This document shows positions 11,055-21,166 of a stretch of DNA of 64,000 bases, one piece after another. The notes beneath the pieces were generated by a model. It had not been told where the DNA came from. It saw only the letters and a list, made by a program, of their open reading frames with translations, and searched no databases. Numbering within the stretch: position 1 is the first letter of the stretch; each line of letters opens with the position of its first letter. The stretch lies in contig JAUPFP010000023.1 of NCBI GenBank assembly GCA_036925085.1, positions 92,501-156,500 of the forward strand, written 5' to 3'. Both the position numbers and the translations under genes were made by a program. Origin of the DNA: Brachycybe producta (Eukaryota > Arthropoda > Diplopoda > Playtdesmida > Andrognathidae).

Positions 11055-11150
11055 CTGTTCTAGTTTCTAACAGACTTTCACTTCTTGCAACTGCAGAAAA
11101 TAATCAAGAGTTAGAAAATCAGCTGTTCATAAAACATCTCTAATCAATAC
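11055..11150. repeat. Family B right-arm fragment
   Basis: CTGTTCTAGTTTCTAACAG then AATAATCAAGAGTTAGAAAATC and AGCTGTTCATAAAACATC match the right arm of B. Confidence 0.6.
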
Positions 11151-11230
11151 CTGAGATTTTTTTTACATTTTGTAATAGATATAAAATATATCTTTTTTAC
11201 TTTTTTATTAGAAGCTTTTGTTTAAGTTGA

Positions 11231-11400
11231 CATAAGCTCAAACAAGCTTGGAATGTGGTGGTAAAACGGGATGTGGGGACATGTGGGGGGTCTCTTGAGA
11301 GTTTGGCACAAAATCGAAAGGAGTGGAGAGACAGAACCAGTAAGGCCGACCCTGCATACTGAGGGAAAAGGTGCAGGAAATGATTATGATTTAATTTGAC
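11231..11400 (+). pseudogene. LINE polyprotein C-terminal remnant with 3' tail
   Basis: An open frame without a start codon runs from 11231 to a TGA at 11360-11362. It reads W-N-V-V-V-K-R-D-V, then SLESLAQNRKEWRDRTSKAD and a final PAY. This matches the extreme C-terminus common in LINE reverse-transcriptase polyproteins: a tryptophan and K-R/E-D segment, then LAQ/ALDR..WR. The following GGTGCAGGAAATGATTATGAT is a short 3' tail of the GAT type. It is 5'-truncated to about 44 codons. The same tail occurs at 18526-18592. Clade (RTE-like or other) is inference. Confidence 0.72.
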
Positions 11401-12203
<803 letters not shown>

Positions 12204-12424
12204 TAGTAAACAGGGAAATGCTCCAACACAACACCACATTACATAGAACATGCTTACAAAATATGCATAAGTTATCGTCAAAGTATAAATAAAGTTATTT
12301 TACACATTTACTAGACAATTTGCAAAGAACTACCAAATTTGGTAATAAATCTACATATTTACTGCGTTGCATTGCAGGCAACATACAGAATGCGTAACCA
12401 TAACAATGCCCTTGTGTTAATTTG

Positions 12425-12797
12425 GTTTTTAAAGTGTAAAGGCCCATTTAACTCTGGTTATTTATTCTGTCTTTCAGAAACAAATTTAAGGATAAATTTG
12501 AAACTGTGTTTTAGAAACTAGAAAGGTAGTTCAATCACTTGAGAGTATTTTCATGTTTGATATCTTTTAAAATAAGCTTTTTTATGTCAAGTTTGAAAAA
12601 TGATCCAACTTTAAGCAGGTTTTTTTTTTAAATTTTGTCTCCAAAACGTTTATTTTAAAAGATGCCTAAAAATGCAATTATTATTAAGTGATTCAGCTTA
12701 CCATTCTAGTTTCTAATACGATTTCAATTTCTCTTTAGTGTTTCTTCTGAAATGTAGAATAACCAGATTTCGATACTAAAATAAACCCATCTTAAAA
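12425..12797. mobile_element. Family B foldback, copy 4
   Basis: The left arm contains TTCTGTCTTTCAGAAAC, GTGTTTTAGAAACTAGAAAGG. The right arm contains CATTCTAGTTTCTAATACG, TTCTTCTGAAATGTAGAATAA and ACCCATCTTA. Confidence 0.72.
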
Positions 12798-13442
12798 ATC
12801 TTGTTGATGTATATGCATTTCTGCACAATTAATTTCAAATTGTTGTTTCTTGCATGCATACTGTCTACATGAATATATAAAATGACTTATTTTCCACTTT
12901 GTCGGTAACATATGCATATCCAAGATCCAATACATAACATACAGACACACGTATAGAAAGTGAGGTTTGTGTGGGAAGAATGAGAGAGAGAGGGCTATTC
13001 ATTTGCATTGGACCACATTAAGTAGCAGCTGTTTCTGCACGCAGTTAAGGAAACAACCATTTTTGTCATGCAAAATTGTCAGCTTTATGATGCTATATTT
13101 GTTGTATGTAGGTAGATATATATGTAAGATTCCTGTTCTCTCTATATGTAATTCTGTCACACACAAACCCCATCACACCGGTTGAAACGAACTGCCGGTT
13201 TTTTTTTTACTTTTTTTCTAAAAGAATGTCAATAGTGTACTTTAGACTAGAAAGAAGAGAGAGAGTGAGAGTGTGTATGTGTGTGTGTGTGTGTGAGATT
13301 GATAGATAGAGAGATAGAGAGGCTACATGAGTGTAGTCAGTATAGTGAATAAGCCTCTTGATTGTCCAATGTTGTCCATATATCTAATTCTGTGGAGTTT
13401 GTTGTTGAGAAAAACGTTATCCTTCTATAGGTTTGCTTCATT
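12798..13442. other. Unassigned sequence with mixed microsatellites
   Basis: (GA)/(GT)/(GATA) runs lie at about 13254-13320. Open frames at 12967 and 13327 have no recognisable domain. Confidence 0.45.
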
Positions 13443-14033
13443 TTTAAGATGTTTTTTTATGATTTTCGAACTCTGGTTTTATTCTGTGTTTCAGAACAGC
13501 AACAACTTTAAGGAGAAATCGAAAGTTTGTTAGAAACTAGAATCACTTAACATGGACATACTATTGTATGTCCATGTTAATATTTTTTTTTCAAAATAAA
13601 CGTTTTATAGATCAAAAATTCAAAATAAACACACAAAAAAAGCTTATTTTACTGTTAAGGGATTGAGCTGGGCAGACTAATTGTAGGTCATTAGGTGACC
13701 TACACTTCAGAACTGTAGATCACTCGGTGACTTACGCTTTAGATTATTTTATGATCAGTGATTGAGTGGGGGTTATGTTAAATTAAGGGGGTCTTGGGGG
13801 GGGGCGCAGTTATCCATAATGTAAAAAAGTTTAAGTCAGTGAGTGACCTACAGTTTATATCTAAGAGTGTAGGTCACTGACTGACCAACAATTCTTCGCC
13901 AAATAGCTGTCTGTCCCGGATTGAGCTACTGGCCATTCTACTTTCTAAAACATTTTCGAGTTTCTCTTGATTTTGTTTATAAAATACAGAATAATTTACG
14001 TTTGAAGAACGTTTACACTTTAAAACCAGCATA
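13443..14033. mobile_element. Family B foldback, copy 5, interrupted
   Basis: The left arm has TTTAAGATG, TTTTCGAACTCTGG and TTCTGTGTTTCAGAACAGC. The right arm has TTGAGCTACTGGCCATTCTA and ATACAGAATAA. A 248-bp element with its own target duplication splits it at 13670-13917. Confidence 0.75.
13660..13927. mobile_element. Nested element with 10-bp target duplication
   Basis: The 248-bp insert (13670-13917) has termini GGGCAGAC and GTCTGTCCC. It is flanked by GGATTGAGCT on both sides; removing one copy restores the family B sequence TTGAGCTAC. The interior carries four or five palindromes built on AGGTCA / TGACCT (for example GTAGGTCATTAGGTGACCTAC without its last base at 13685). It is non-coding. 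A 9-10-bp duplication with GGG ends fits Mutator-like or Merlin-type mobility. Confidence 0.82.
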
Positions 14034-14165
14034 AATCACACATGGCTAAGTTTTTTTTAAAAAATGTTTCACCATTTTTGTACCTTTTTCACGTTATGCA
14101 AAAACAGTGTTGAAATTAGCATAAAATGGGTTTTTTTAAGGTAATTTTAAAGTGTAAACGCCTCT
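14003..14165. repeat. Small inverted repeat
   Basis: CGTTTACACTTTAAAACCA (14009) pairs with TTTAAAGTGTAAACG (about 14146). The same terminal word is used by some B copies as an alternative outer end. Confidence 0.5.
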
Positions 14166-14591
14166 GCATTGGCTAATGCTAGATTCTATTAGACGTTTTT
14201 GTAAAATTTTGAATGCAAAAACGTCAAGTGAACGTTTTTTAGAAACAACATTACGAAAACATTCAAATTGTTTTCAAAACTAGAATGGTAGAAGATTATG
14301 ACTTAAGTTTTTTCATGAGAATAGCTTAAAAAATAAACATTTTATGTCGGGTTTTTTAAAATTTTTTCATTAACATTTCATGAAAAACTATTTTCGCCTT
14401 TTTCAAACTGTCATCAAAAGTTTATTTTAAAAAATATCATCATGAAAACAACTTTTAACATTATCACCAACGTATTCTAGTTTCTAAAAAAAACACCTTG
14501 AATTTTTTTTTGTAATGTTTGTCTTAAAAAAACGTTCGCTTAAAAAAAAACTGAATTTTCTCAAAACCACGGCATGGGAGAGACCTTCCGT

Positions 14592-14735
14592 AGCCAGGGT
14601 CGGCAAACTACGGCACGCGGGCCCAAATCCGGCCCGCTGCCTTTTTATGTGGCCCGCGAGCTAAGAATGGATTTTTACATTTTCATATTCTTTAAAATTT
14701 TAAAGTACACGTTATAAAGGAACGGCCGACTGCCG
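14592..14735 (+). mobile_element. hAT-type end fragment
   Basis: It begins CAGGGTCGGCAAACTACGGC and continues with GCGGGCC and CCGGCCCGC, strikingly GC-rich compared with its surroundings. CAGGG(G)TCGGCAAACTA is a familiar hAT terminus. The opposite end is not intact; GGCCGACTGCCGTGCTG may be its remnant. Confidence 0.6.
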
Positions 14736-14760
14736 TGCTGAGGAGTTATGAGACATTATG

Positions 14761-15243
14761 TTCTATAGCAGCGGTCGCCAACCGGTGCTTCGCGAGAAAA
14801 TTTTGGTGGTCCACAGAAAAATCTGGACATTATTTGCATTTTTTTTATTTTATTAATAATAAAACAAACAAAAAATATTCTTAATAAATTCTTCTATTCT
14901 GAATGACAATTTTCGCCTTTATATTGCACTAAATTCACGAAATGTACTAGACGATAACTAGAGTCTAGTACAGTTCTCCTTGAAATACGGCACGCGAGAG
15001 CTTCATTTCGTTCGGTTATCCCCCCACCACGCGCTTCTCCCCTCCTCCCCTGTTATGATTAAATAAGCATTTATAATTTTGTTATATTAAATAGGTGCAA
15101 TTTCATATTAATAATCTCTGATCATTATTTGACAAATGTATTTATCTTTTTTAAAGAAAATTCATATTAGTGGTCCGCGGGATTTAAAATTATGAATTTA
15201 GTGGTCCGTGAGGTCCGACTGGTTGGCGACTGCTGTTCTATAG
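14761..15243. mobile_element. hAT element (Charlie/SPIN-like ends), intact MITE
   Basis: The 467-bp element (14769-15235) has termini CAGCGGTCGCCAACCGG and GGTTGGCGACTGCTG. It is flanked by a perfect 8-bp target duplication, TTCTATAG. Subterminal GTGGTCC words occur near both ends. There is no transposase frame. Both the duplication length and the CAGCGGT ends fit hAT elements of the Charlie/SPIN group; a specific family would need a database search. Confidence 0.9.
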
Positions 15244-15292
15244 GACCTTTAGAACATAATAGCCACTGCAGTGGCGCCATCTAGGAGGACAA

Positions 15293-15440
15293 AAACAAAA
15301 GAAATATCTATTCATCCACTTTTAAGTGATTCAGCTACTCTTCTAGTTTCTAATTTCCCTTAATTTTACTTCTAAAAAGCAGAATAATGAAGAGTTCGAA
15401 AATCAGCTGTTCGTAAAACCATCTTAAGATCGGACGCAAG
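15293..15440. repeat. Family B right half
   Basis: TTTAAGTGATTCAGCTACTC, then TTCTAGTTTCTAATTTCCC and AGTTCGAAAATCAGCTGTTC. It abuts the right end of C copy 1, the same junction as at 30700-30830. Confidence 0.65.
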
Positions 15441-16280
15441 AAGAATTAATGACACAAATATCGATTTACACTTTTTAATTGCCTCTTTGTTTACAATTTT
15501 ACACGGTGTTTAAGTTTGTCAAATGTTTTTTCTTCTTCTTCTTGTTGTGGTTTTACTCCCTTATTAACACACCTCATCTTTGTTTTACTCCCACACATAG
15601 ACACACACTTGTGTACCCTCTACCCGACCCTCCCTCCCTCCCTTCTTTTTTTCCCCAATCGAATTGAACTTCAGAATTTAATCATATTGTATTTACTCTT
15701 GAAGAATTATTATTGCGTGACTAATTCAAAAAATATTTGTCTCAACCAACTTCCTTTTCATTTGAGATCTTTCTTTTTCTATTTCTTCTTCTTCTTACGT
15801 CGTCGGATGTAACTAAGGAAGGCAATCAATGTTAGCTTCAATGGGATGCAGGGAAGCGTCACAATTACCAGACAAGGGGTGTTGTTTTGGGTGGGAATAA
15901 AGGGGAGGTTTTTCTTTTCACGTTTGAATCACGGACATTCAGTTATTTCAGAAGGTTTCAATTTTTATTTTGTTTGCTTAGAAAAAAAAAAAAGACAATA
16001 ATGACAAAAAGAAAACAAAATGTCCATTTTTTTGTGTGTTTTCTTTTCTTGTTCAAATACATAATAGATATTAAATAATAATTAATTTCAAGTACTAGGG
16101 CCTACAACTATTTAAGGTTTCAGATCGTTTGTTATGTTTATTTGTATTTTTGTCACACTGTGGCGCTGTTTGTTATACTATTTCTATATTTAAAGAAAAT
16201 GGAATTTCAGATGAGTTCTATGAATAATTAATATAAACAGCTAGCGATATCTCGTTGATGCATAGGTTTTAATGCTTAAG
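15441..16280. other. Unassigned, pyrimidine-rich in part
   Basis: CT-rich 15525-15660 and 15760-15800. Overlapping open frames are compositional. No gene is recognised. Confidence 0.4.
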
Positions 16281-16281
16281 G

Positions 16282-16296
16282 TGGCGCCATCTAGTG
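16282..16296 (-). promoter_or_regulatory. CTCF-like motif
   Basis: The reverse strand reads TCACTAGATGGCGCC, one mismatch from the animal CTCF consensus CCASYAGRKGGCRSY. Motif match only; no binding evidence. Confidence 0.35.
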
Positions 16297-16319
16297 AATG
16301 GTATTTAGGTATTTATTGA

Positions 16320-16915
16320 AAAGCATTATATAAAAACAAATAAATTTATAAAGGTAAATCAACTGAGAGCCCTATAAGAGCTATGGAGCATTTCGTCTTA
16401 AAACTGAGTGTGGCCAATAGAGAGCGCAAACTGTACTTAGCACAGTTACAATATGATTAGTGTGTACGAGATTCACACCCAATGTCGTCCCCCTTTAAAG
16501 TAGCTCGTCAAACCGTACGAGATTCATCCCCTGTGTCGTCCTCCTTGGCAAGAAGTTTTCCTTCTAGCTTCAGAAAGCGGACGATTCTTCACTCACTTTT
16601 GGCGTTTTTTTTTCTAACATGGCGCTAATTTATCATTGTATATATGTATCTTGATATAAACCTGTATAAATTTATAAAGGTAAAGCGACTCCATGCAAAA
16701 GTGAGGAACGAATTGTCTGCTTTTTGAAGCTAAAAATAAGACATTTTGCTTATTAGGCCATCCATTTTTTTTTTGTACATTCATTGAATTGTATTGTATC
16801 TGAAGTACTAAATACAGAATGCGCCATCTATTGGCTACACTCAGCTATGGCACGAAATGTTCCATAGGAAAAAGCTCTTAGTTTAGCTACCTCTATATAT
16901 TTATCTTGATATAAA
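16320..16915. repeat. Large compound foldback
   Basis: The outer arms pair GAGCTATGGAGCATTTCGT...GTGTGGCCAATAGAGAGCGC (about 16378-16423) with GCGCCATCTATTGGCTACAC...CACGAAATGTTCC (about 16822-16866). Inner arms pair TTCAGAAAGCGGACGATTC (16571) with GAATTGTCTGCTTTTTGAAG (about 16709). A third copy of the outer arm lies at 17080-17135. Confidence 0.55.
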
Positions 16916-17069
16916 CATACAGGTAACTCACCTGTATGTTAGAGAAAAATCAAGAATATGAGTTAATTCTTAGTGTATCTGTTTTGTAGAGCCTCTCTTC
17001 CAGGATCTCGTTATTTATCACACCTTATCTTTCACCTCGTAATTAAATTATTGAATCATTGTAAGAAGT

Positions 17070-17165
17070 TCTAACTAGCAGTTGTGCCATCTATTGGCTA
17101 AAGTCAACTATGGCATAAATTGCTCCATAGGCTGAATCCCAAGTTGAGATACCTGTATGTCTATA
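17070..17165. repeat. Arm copy of the 16320 foldback
   Basis: GTGCCATCTATTGGCTAAAG and CTATGGCATAAATTGCTCC match the right arm at 16822-16870. Confidence 0.5.
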
Positions 17166-17261
17166 TAGTGATTGATAGTAGAAAATTCGTGTGGCCCAAA
17201 CGATTTTTGTTGTTGTTGCAAGTGATGAATTTTTATTTAAAAAAAAATGAATGCTATTGCA

Positions 17262-17350
17262 TTTCGTTTTTTTTCTTTTTGTTTTTGCGTTTTTTACTTT
17301 TTGTTTTTGCGTTTTTTACTTTTTACTTTTTGTTTTTGCGTTTTTTACAT
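17262..17350. repeat. Short tandem repeat
   Basis: Three to four imperfect copies of a 20-25-bp unit containing TTTTTGCGTTTTTTAC. Confidence 0.8.
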
Positions 17351-17434
17351 TAAGAATTTTTATTATTATATTTAAAACTTGCAGCTTTAGATTCGTCATT
17401 GAGGAAGACATTTTATTACATATTATTAGCATGA

Positions 17435-17767
17435 TTTATGGATATCATTTTATTGTCTTATGCCACAGCTTGCATTTTGGCAACAATGAGATGGCATATT
17501 TTGCAACCAATCAGAATCCTTCATGAAAAGGTTGAACACTATAAGGACACAATCCCCTCTTTTCTGGAGCATTATGGACTGGAGGATATTGAAATCATTT
17601 GTCTTATGGTGGGTGCTAAAGGCACCATTCCCAGACTTTTTGAGAACTTTTGCACTAGATTCAACCTTCCAAAATCATTGGTTACCGAAATTGTGACCTC
17701 TGTAATCAAACACTCAGTACAGATTGCGAGAAACCACCAGCATAATGCTACCCATTTACGTAGTTAG
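17435..17767 (+). pseudogene. Non-LTR retrotransposon C-terminal fragment
   Basis: The frame opens after a stop at 17432-17434, has an ATG at 17438, and ends at the TAG closing at 17767. It encodes about 109 residues. The segment around residues 28-75 contains EKVEHYKDTIPSFLEHYG, then a conserved-looking VGAKGTIPRLFENF. This is the pattern of the polyprotein region after the reverse transcriptase in some LINEs: K.Y..L, a hydrophobic strand, VGALG.IP, then a helical tail with I.R. It lacks the polymerase domain and an upstream frame, so it is a 5'-truncated copy. Assignment rests on motif memory. Confidence 0.55.
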
Positions 17768-18230
17768 AAACTATACCTATTCAATCCCATGTTATTTCGC
17801 TTGTTTTCACTTTTATGATTGTTTTCACTGTATGTACATTATTGTATTGATCCATATTCTGAGTCGCTTGTCGGCTAGTCATGTTGGTGACCAGAGAGCA
17901 ATACATGCTATTCTTCAGTTTAATTTCTTCTTCTACACGTGGTTGACTGATAGCACGTCTGTCAGTGGAGACCTCTATTGGTAGTAAGTGAACTAATGCA
18001 GCTATTCCAATACCACGGTGTTAGAAAGGGAAAAAATACTCTCAAGAAAAAGAAATTTAGAAGTCAGAAATTATCAAAAGAAAAACCCTAAAAAGTCGTA
18101 AGATAATACAAGAAGTCTCAAAAAGTTAAGACCAAAATCATTACATTAAATACATTTTATTAAAAACAAAAGTTGAACTAGAAAAGTATTGAAAAATGTT
18201 AAAATTCGAAAATGCGACTATCTACTGTAA
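17768..18230. other. Possible LINE 3' UTR, then AT-rich sequence
   Basis: Directly follows the LINE-like frame. No poly(A) or GAT tail could be fixed. The 86-codon frame at 17724 overlaps the LINE frame and is a shadow. Confidence 0.3.
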
Positions 18231-18607
18231 TACCTTGTGCACACATGAGTTAAATGAATTCAAATTAAATGTGTTTAGGTGATTTATACGAAATCCAGTT
18301 AAGGACATGAACACCAAATAAAAATTGACTTTATTATTAATATTTTAAATTGAAATACTAAATCAATATTTTGTATATTTAAGTATTAACTCAATATATT
18401 CAGATTATTAACTGAATAAATTGAATTCCACATATTGTTTGTTTGCCCTTCACAGCTAGGGCTCTGTAGAACACATTATTTAAACGCATTTAAATTATTA
18501 CGTGTTAAATTATCACATTTAAATTATCAGCAAGGCCGACCCTGCTGCTTGCGGGATAAGGTACAGGAAATGATGATGATGATAAATTATCACGTGTGTA
18601 CTAGGTA
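18231..18607 (+). mobile_element. MITE family A, copy 4, with nested LINE tail
   Basis: It runs from CCTTGTGCACACATGAG after TA to GTGTGTACTAGG before TA. It has the ATCCAGTTAAGGACATGAAC and AGGGCTCTGTAGAACAC landmarks. It is longer than other A copies because a LINE 3' tail is inserted near 18526, followed by a repeat of the A sequence AAATTATCACGTGTG. Confidence 0.75.
18526..18592 (+). mobile_element. LINE 3'-tail insertion
   Basis: CAGCAAGGCCGACCCTGCTG, then GGGATAAGG and ACAGGAAATGATGATGATGAT. It matches the 3' end at 11339-11390 (AAGGCCGACCCTGC, TGCAGGAAATGAT), so it is a very short 5'-truncated insertion of the same LINE. TAAATTATCA on both sides is a possible target duplication. Confidence 0.7.
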
Positions 18608-18720
18608 TAAGAATGCAGTGGCCCATGTAGGTTTTTGGTGCTGGAAGCAAAAATCTTGTTTGAGAGAGATATAAATTCGCGTTTTTAGAATCCAGAAGTG
18701 AAACTAACATGTCTTTATAA

Positions 18721-19010
18721 CATGTCTTATTAACTAGAAATCCTCGTAAGGGTAGACAAGGCCATTCAAAGGCCATCAAAGAATTAACCGCTAGAACTGA
18801 TGCATATTTCTGGTCTTTTTTTCCAAATGTTATTCGACTATGGAATTCTCTTCCAGTAGATAGCCCTTTGTTAGGACAATTTCAATTTAACAATGATGTC
18901 CTATTCTGTTTAAATGACAGTAGTTTATGAATGGGAGCAATCCCCCCTGCCACATGGCTTTCGAGCTGATTGCAGGTGTACTGAGTTGAATTGAATTTAT
19001 CAAGAAAGGT
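18721..19010 (+). pseudogene. LINE polyprotein C-terminal remnant
   Basis: An open frame without a start codon ends at TGA 18928-18930. It reads TRNPRKGRQGHSK, then ARTDAYFWSFFPNVIRLWN and SLP. R....FF...I..WN.LP is a hallmark of the last segment of many LINE (CR1/Jockey/L2-like) reverse-transcriptase proteins. The following 80 bases, with GTGTACTGAGTTGAATTGAA, are probably its 3' UTR. It differs from the LINE at 11231, so at least two LINE types left copies here. The 5' part is missing. Confidence 0.72.
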
Positions 19011-19210
19011 TGCCTTGTTAATTAATATCAATTTTTAAGTATTAAACAGGAAACTTGTAAATAAAATATTAAAAATAAAAATGGAATTTGCTGGTGGCTT
19101 TTTGAAGACTGGTGCCAAGGAGCAAGCTGCTCCCATTACTCTCAGTAGATTATACACTGCTGTAAAATTGTCAAAAAACCCAAACATTTACAGTAACTTA
19201 AAGTAAGGGT

Positions 19211-19320
19211 TGAAATACTGAGACCACTTTTTGTTTACCACTTTTCGACTACAAAATGAAGTCAAAGGTGGTTGGGCAATGGTTTCAATGTGGGTGCAAT
19301 GTATTTTTTATGGAAAGACT
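19211..19320. repeat. G-family fragment
   Basis: GACCACTTTTTG and CACTTTTCGACTACAAAATG then AAGTCAAAGGTGG match the left half of the G element at 38520-38570. Confidence 0.5.
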
Positions 19321-19335
19321 CAAGATAGTCTGTTA

Positions 19336-19390
19336 CTGCCACCTAGTGGATCAGTGGTTGATAGTTACTAAAATAACCGCTAGATGGCAG
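19336..19390. promoter_or_regulatory. Pair of CTCF-like motifs, divergent
   Basis: The reverse strand at 19336-19349 reads CCACTAGGTGGCAG, an exact fit to the consensus CCASYAGRKGGCRS. The forward strand at 19377-19390 reads CCGCTAGATGGCAG, one mismatch. They are 27 bp apart in opposite orientation. Sequence match only. Confidence 0.4.
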
Positions 19391-19486
19391 AGAAGTCTTA
19401 GCAAATGTTTGGAGTAAAGAACTTCTCATCATATATTATTTATAAATCATAATTTTTGTGAATAAATCAAACATTTTTGAATAAAA

Positions 19487-19540
19487 TCGAGTAATTTTAA
19501 TTGCTGATTACACAAATCAGCAATTAAAATTACTCAGTAT
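19487..19540. repeat. Perfect 21-bp-arm hairpin
   Basis: GAGTAATTTTAATTGCTGATT and its exact reverse complement are separated by ACACA. It could be a mini-foldback or form an RNA hairpin. Confidence 0.6.
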
Positions 19541-19599
19541 TATAGACTAATCGCATTTTCAGTTTTCTTTTAGCCGGAATAAATACTAAATATTATTTT

Positions 19600-19770
19600 A
19601 GTCACTTTATAACATACCCAATGAAATACATTTGTTTGTCATAAAATAAAGTTTCATAAATTGATTTTGTGCCTGTTGAAAGTTGTGAGCTAGATATGAC
19701 AGTTATATGACCATTATATGACAGTTTTATTACTTTTCGGCTATGACCATTTCCCCGTTCTTGTTGAAAT
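19600..19770. repeat. TATGACAG-rich dispersed repeat
   Basis: GAGCTAGATATGACAGTTAT and repeated ATATGACAG. The same words occur at 34580-34740 and 47935-48290. Confidence 0.5.
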
Positions 19771-20094
19771 TCTGATTTGTTTAGAGGTGAATTTGACAAA
19801 TGGGCCCTTTGAGTTCAAAATACTCTCAAGTTGGGTTCACATTTATGACTTATGAAGTTATGATTCATCATTATGTGGTCTTTTGCTTGTCATAAATAAA
19901 TTACATCGTACATAATCATAAACTGGAATTTTTTGGGCAATGTGCCATTTTTTTTCTGACGTTATAAGTAACATCTTTTTTTTTTACCTGAGGTTTTTTA
20001 ATCTTAAGGTAGTTTTAGGCCCTTGTCACACAGACGACGTTTGGAACACTTTTCTACTGAAAAATTTGTTTTTTTTAAAGTTCTTTCTAACAAA

Positions 20095-20296
20095 TTTACA
20101 CACCCATGTATTCTAAAACGTTGCTTAAAATAAAGCTAAACTTTATACAAGACTGACAACATTTTCTATAGTGAGTGAAACTTAAAACTAAGTTAAACTT
20201 AAAAACTGTTCATAGACTTACTGCAAAGAGTTTTGTCTTGCATAATGGTTTAAGCTTAACTTTATTTTAAGCAATGTTTTTTGAATACGGGGTAAG
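20095..20296. repeat. Foldback of about 200 bp
   Basis: ACCCATGTATTCTAAAACG...GCTTAAAATAAAGC pairs with GCTTAACTTTATTTTAAGC...TTTTTTGAATACGGGG. No coding frame. Confidence 0.5.
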
Positions 20297-20469
20297 TATT
20301 GATTTATTTAAGTTTTGGTAAAGTTAAGTTTAGAATAGGCCTATGCATATCTTTTTGTAGAAAAAAGTTTATTTTTAAAGAAATAAGTGAAATTATGCGA
20401 ATTTATCCAAATTTAAACGATTATGCAATTTTTGTGTTTCATGCATTTTTTATTTTTTATTTTTTATTT

Positions 20470-20800
20470 TTAAAGTGGAAACGCCCTTTGAACTCTTATT
20501 ATTTTGTTTTTTTAGATGCAAAATGAAGAAAAACTTGAATCATGTTTTAGAAACTAGAAGTTTAGCTCAATCACTTAAAAGGTAATTTAGATGTTTGATA
20601 TCTTTCAAAATAAGCTTTTTAATGTGACTTTGAGAATTATTCCACTTTAACCAGACAATATCTTTTAATATTTGTATATAAAAAAAGTTTATTTTGCATG
20701 ATTAAGTGATTGAGATACCGTTCTAGTTTCTAAAACACTTTTTAGTTTTTAATAATTTGGCTCTTGAAAGACAGAATAATCAGTCATAACCCATCTTAAA
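20470..20800. mobile_element. Family B foldback, copy 6
   Basis: TGTTTTAGAAACTAGAAG with AGCTCAATCACTTAA on the left. TACCGTTCTAGTTTCTAAAAC and CTCTTGAAAGACAGAATAATC on the right. Confidence 0.75.
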
Positions 20801-21135
20801 CTGATTATTATTGTACAATATGGCTCATATACGGTATCACAGTGTATCCAAAAAAAAGGATTTAAACTGTCATTGTGACTTTTGTGCAGTTTATGCTAAC
20901 TTTTGGTATTATTTATGATTGTCATAATTGCTCCCCCCACACACTTTTTAATATTGAAGGGTAGGTGTTGACCAACAATAAGTCCAATGAATCTAATTTT
21001 AGAGAGAGAGAGAGAAAGAAAAAAAATCATAAATCGACTTTGTTGCTTGTACTTTATCATAGTCATATGATGATGATTTTAACGCCTTTAATTCCGTTAG
21101 GCGGAGTTGCAATTCAGTGTATGTGATATTTTATT

Positions 21136-21166
<31 letters not shown>

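Larger units (their letters stand above)
14166..15292. mobile_element. Family C foldback, copy 1, with nested hAT pieces
   Basis: The arms include AATTGTTTTCAAAACTAGAATG and ATTCTAGTTTCTAAAAA, with CATGAAAAACTATTTTCGCC in the middle. The right terminus reads TAGAACATAATAGCCACTGC then AGTGGCGCCATCTAGGAGG. Two hAT-like sequences (14592-14735, 14769-15235) interrupt the right part. Compare 30130-30720 and 36283-36716. Confidence 0.65.
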
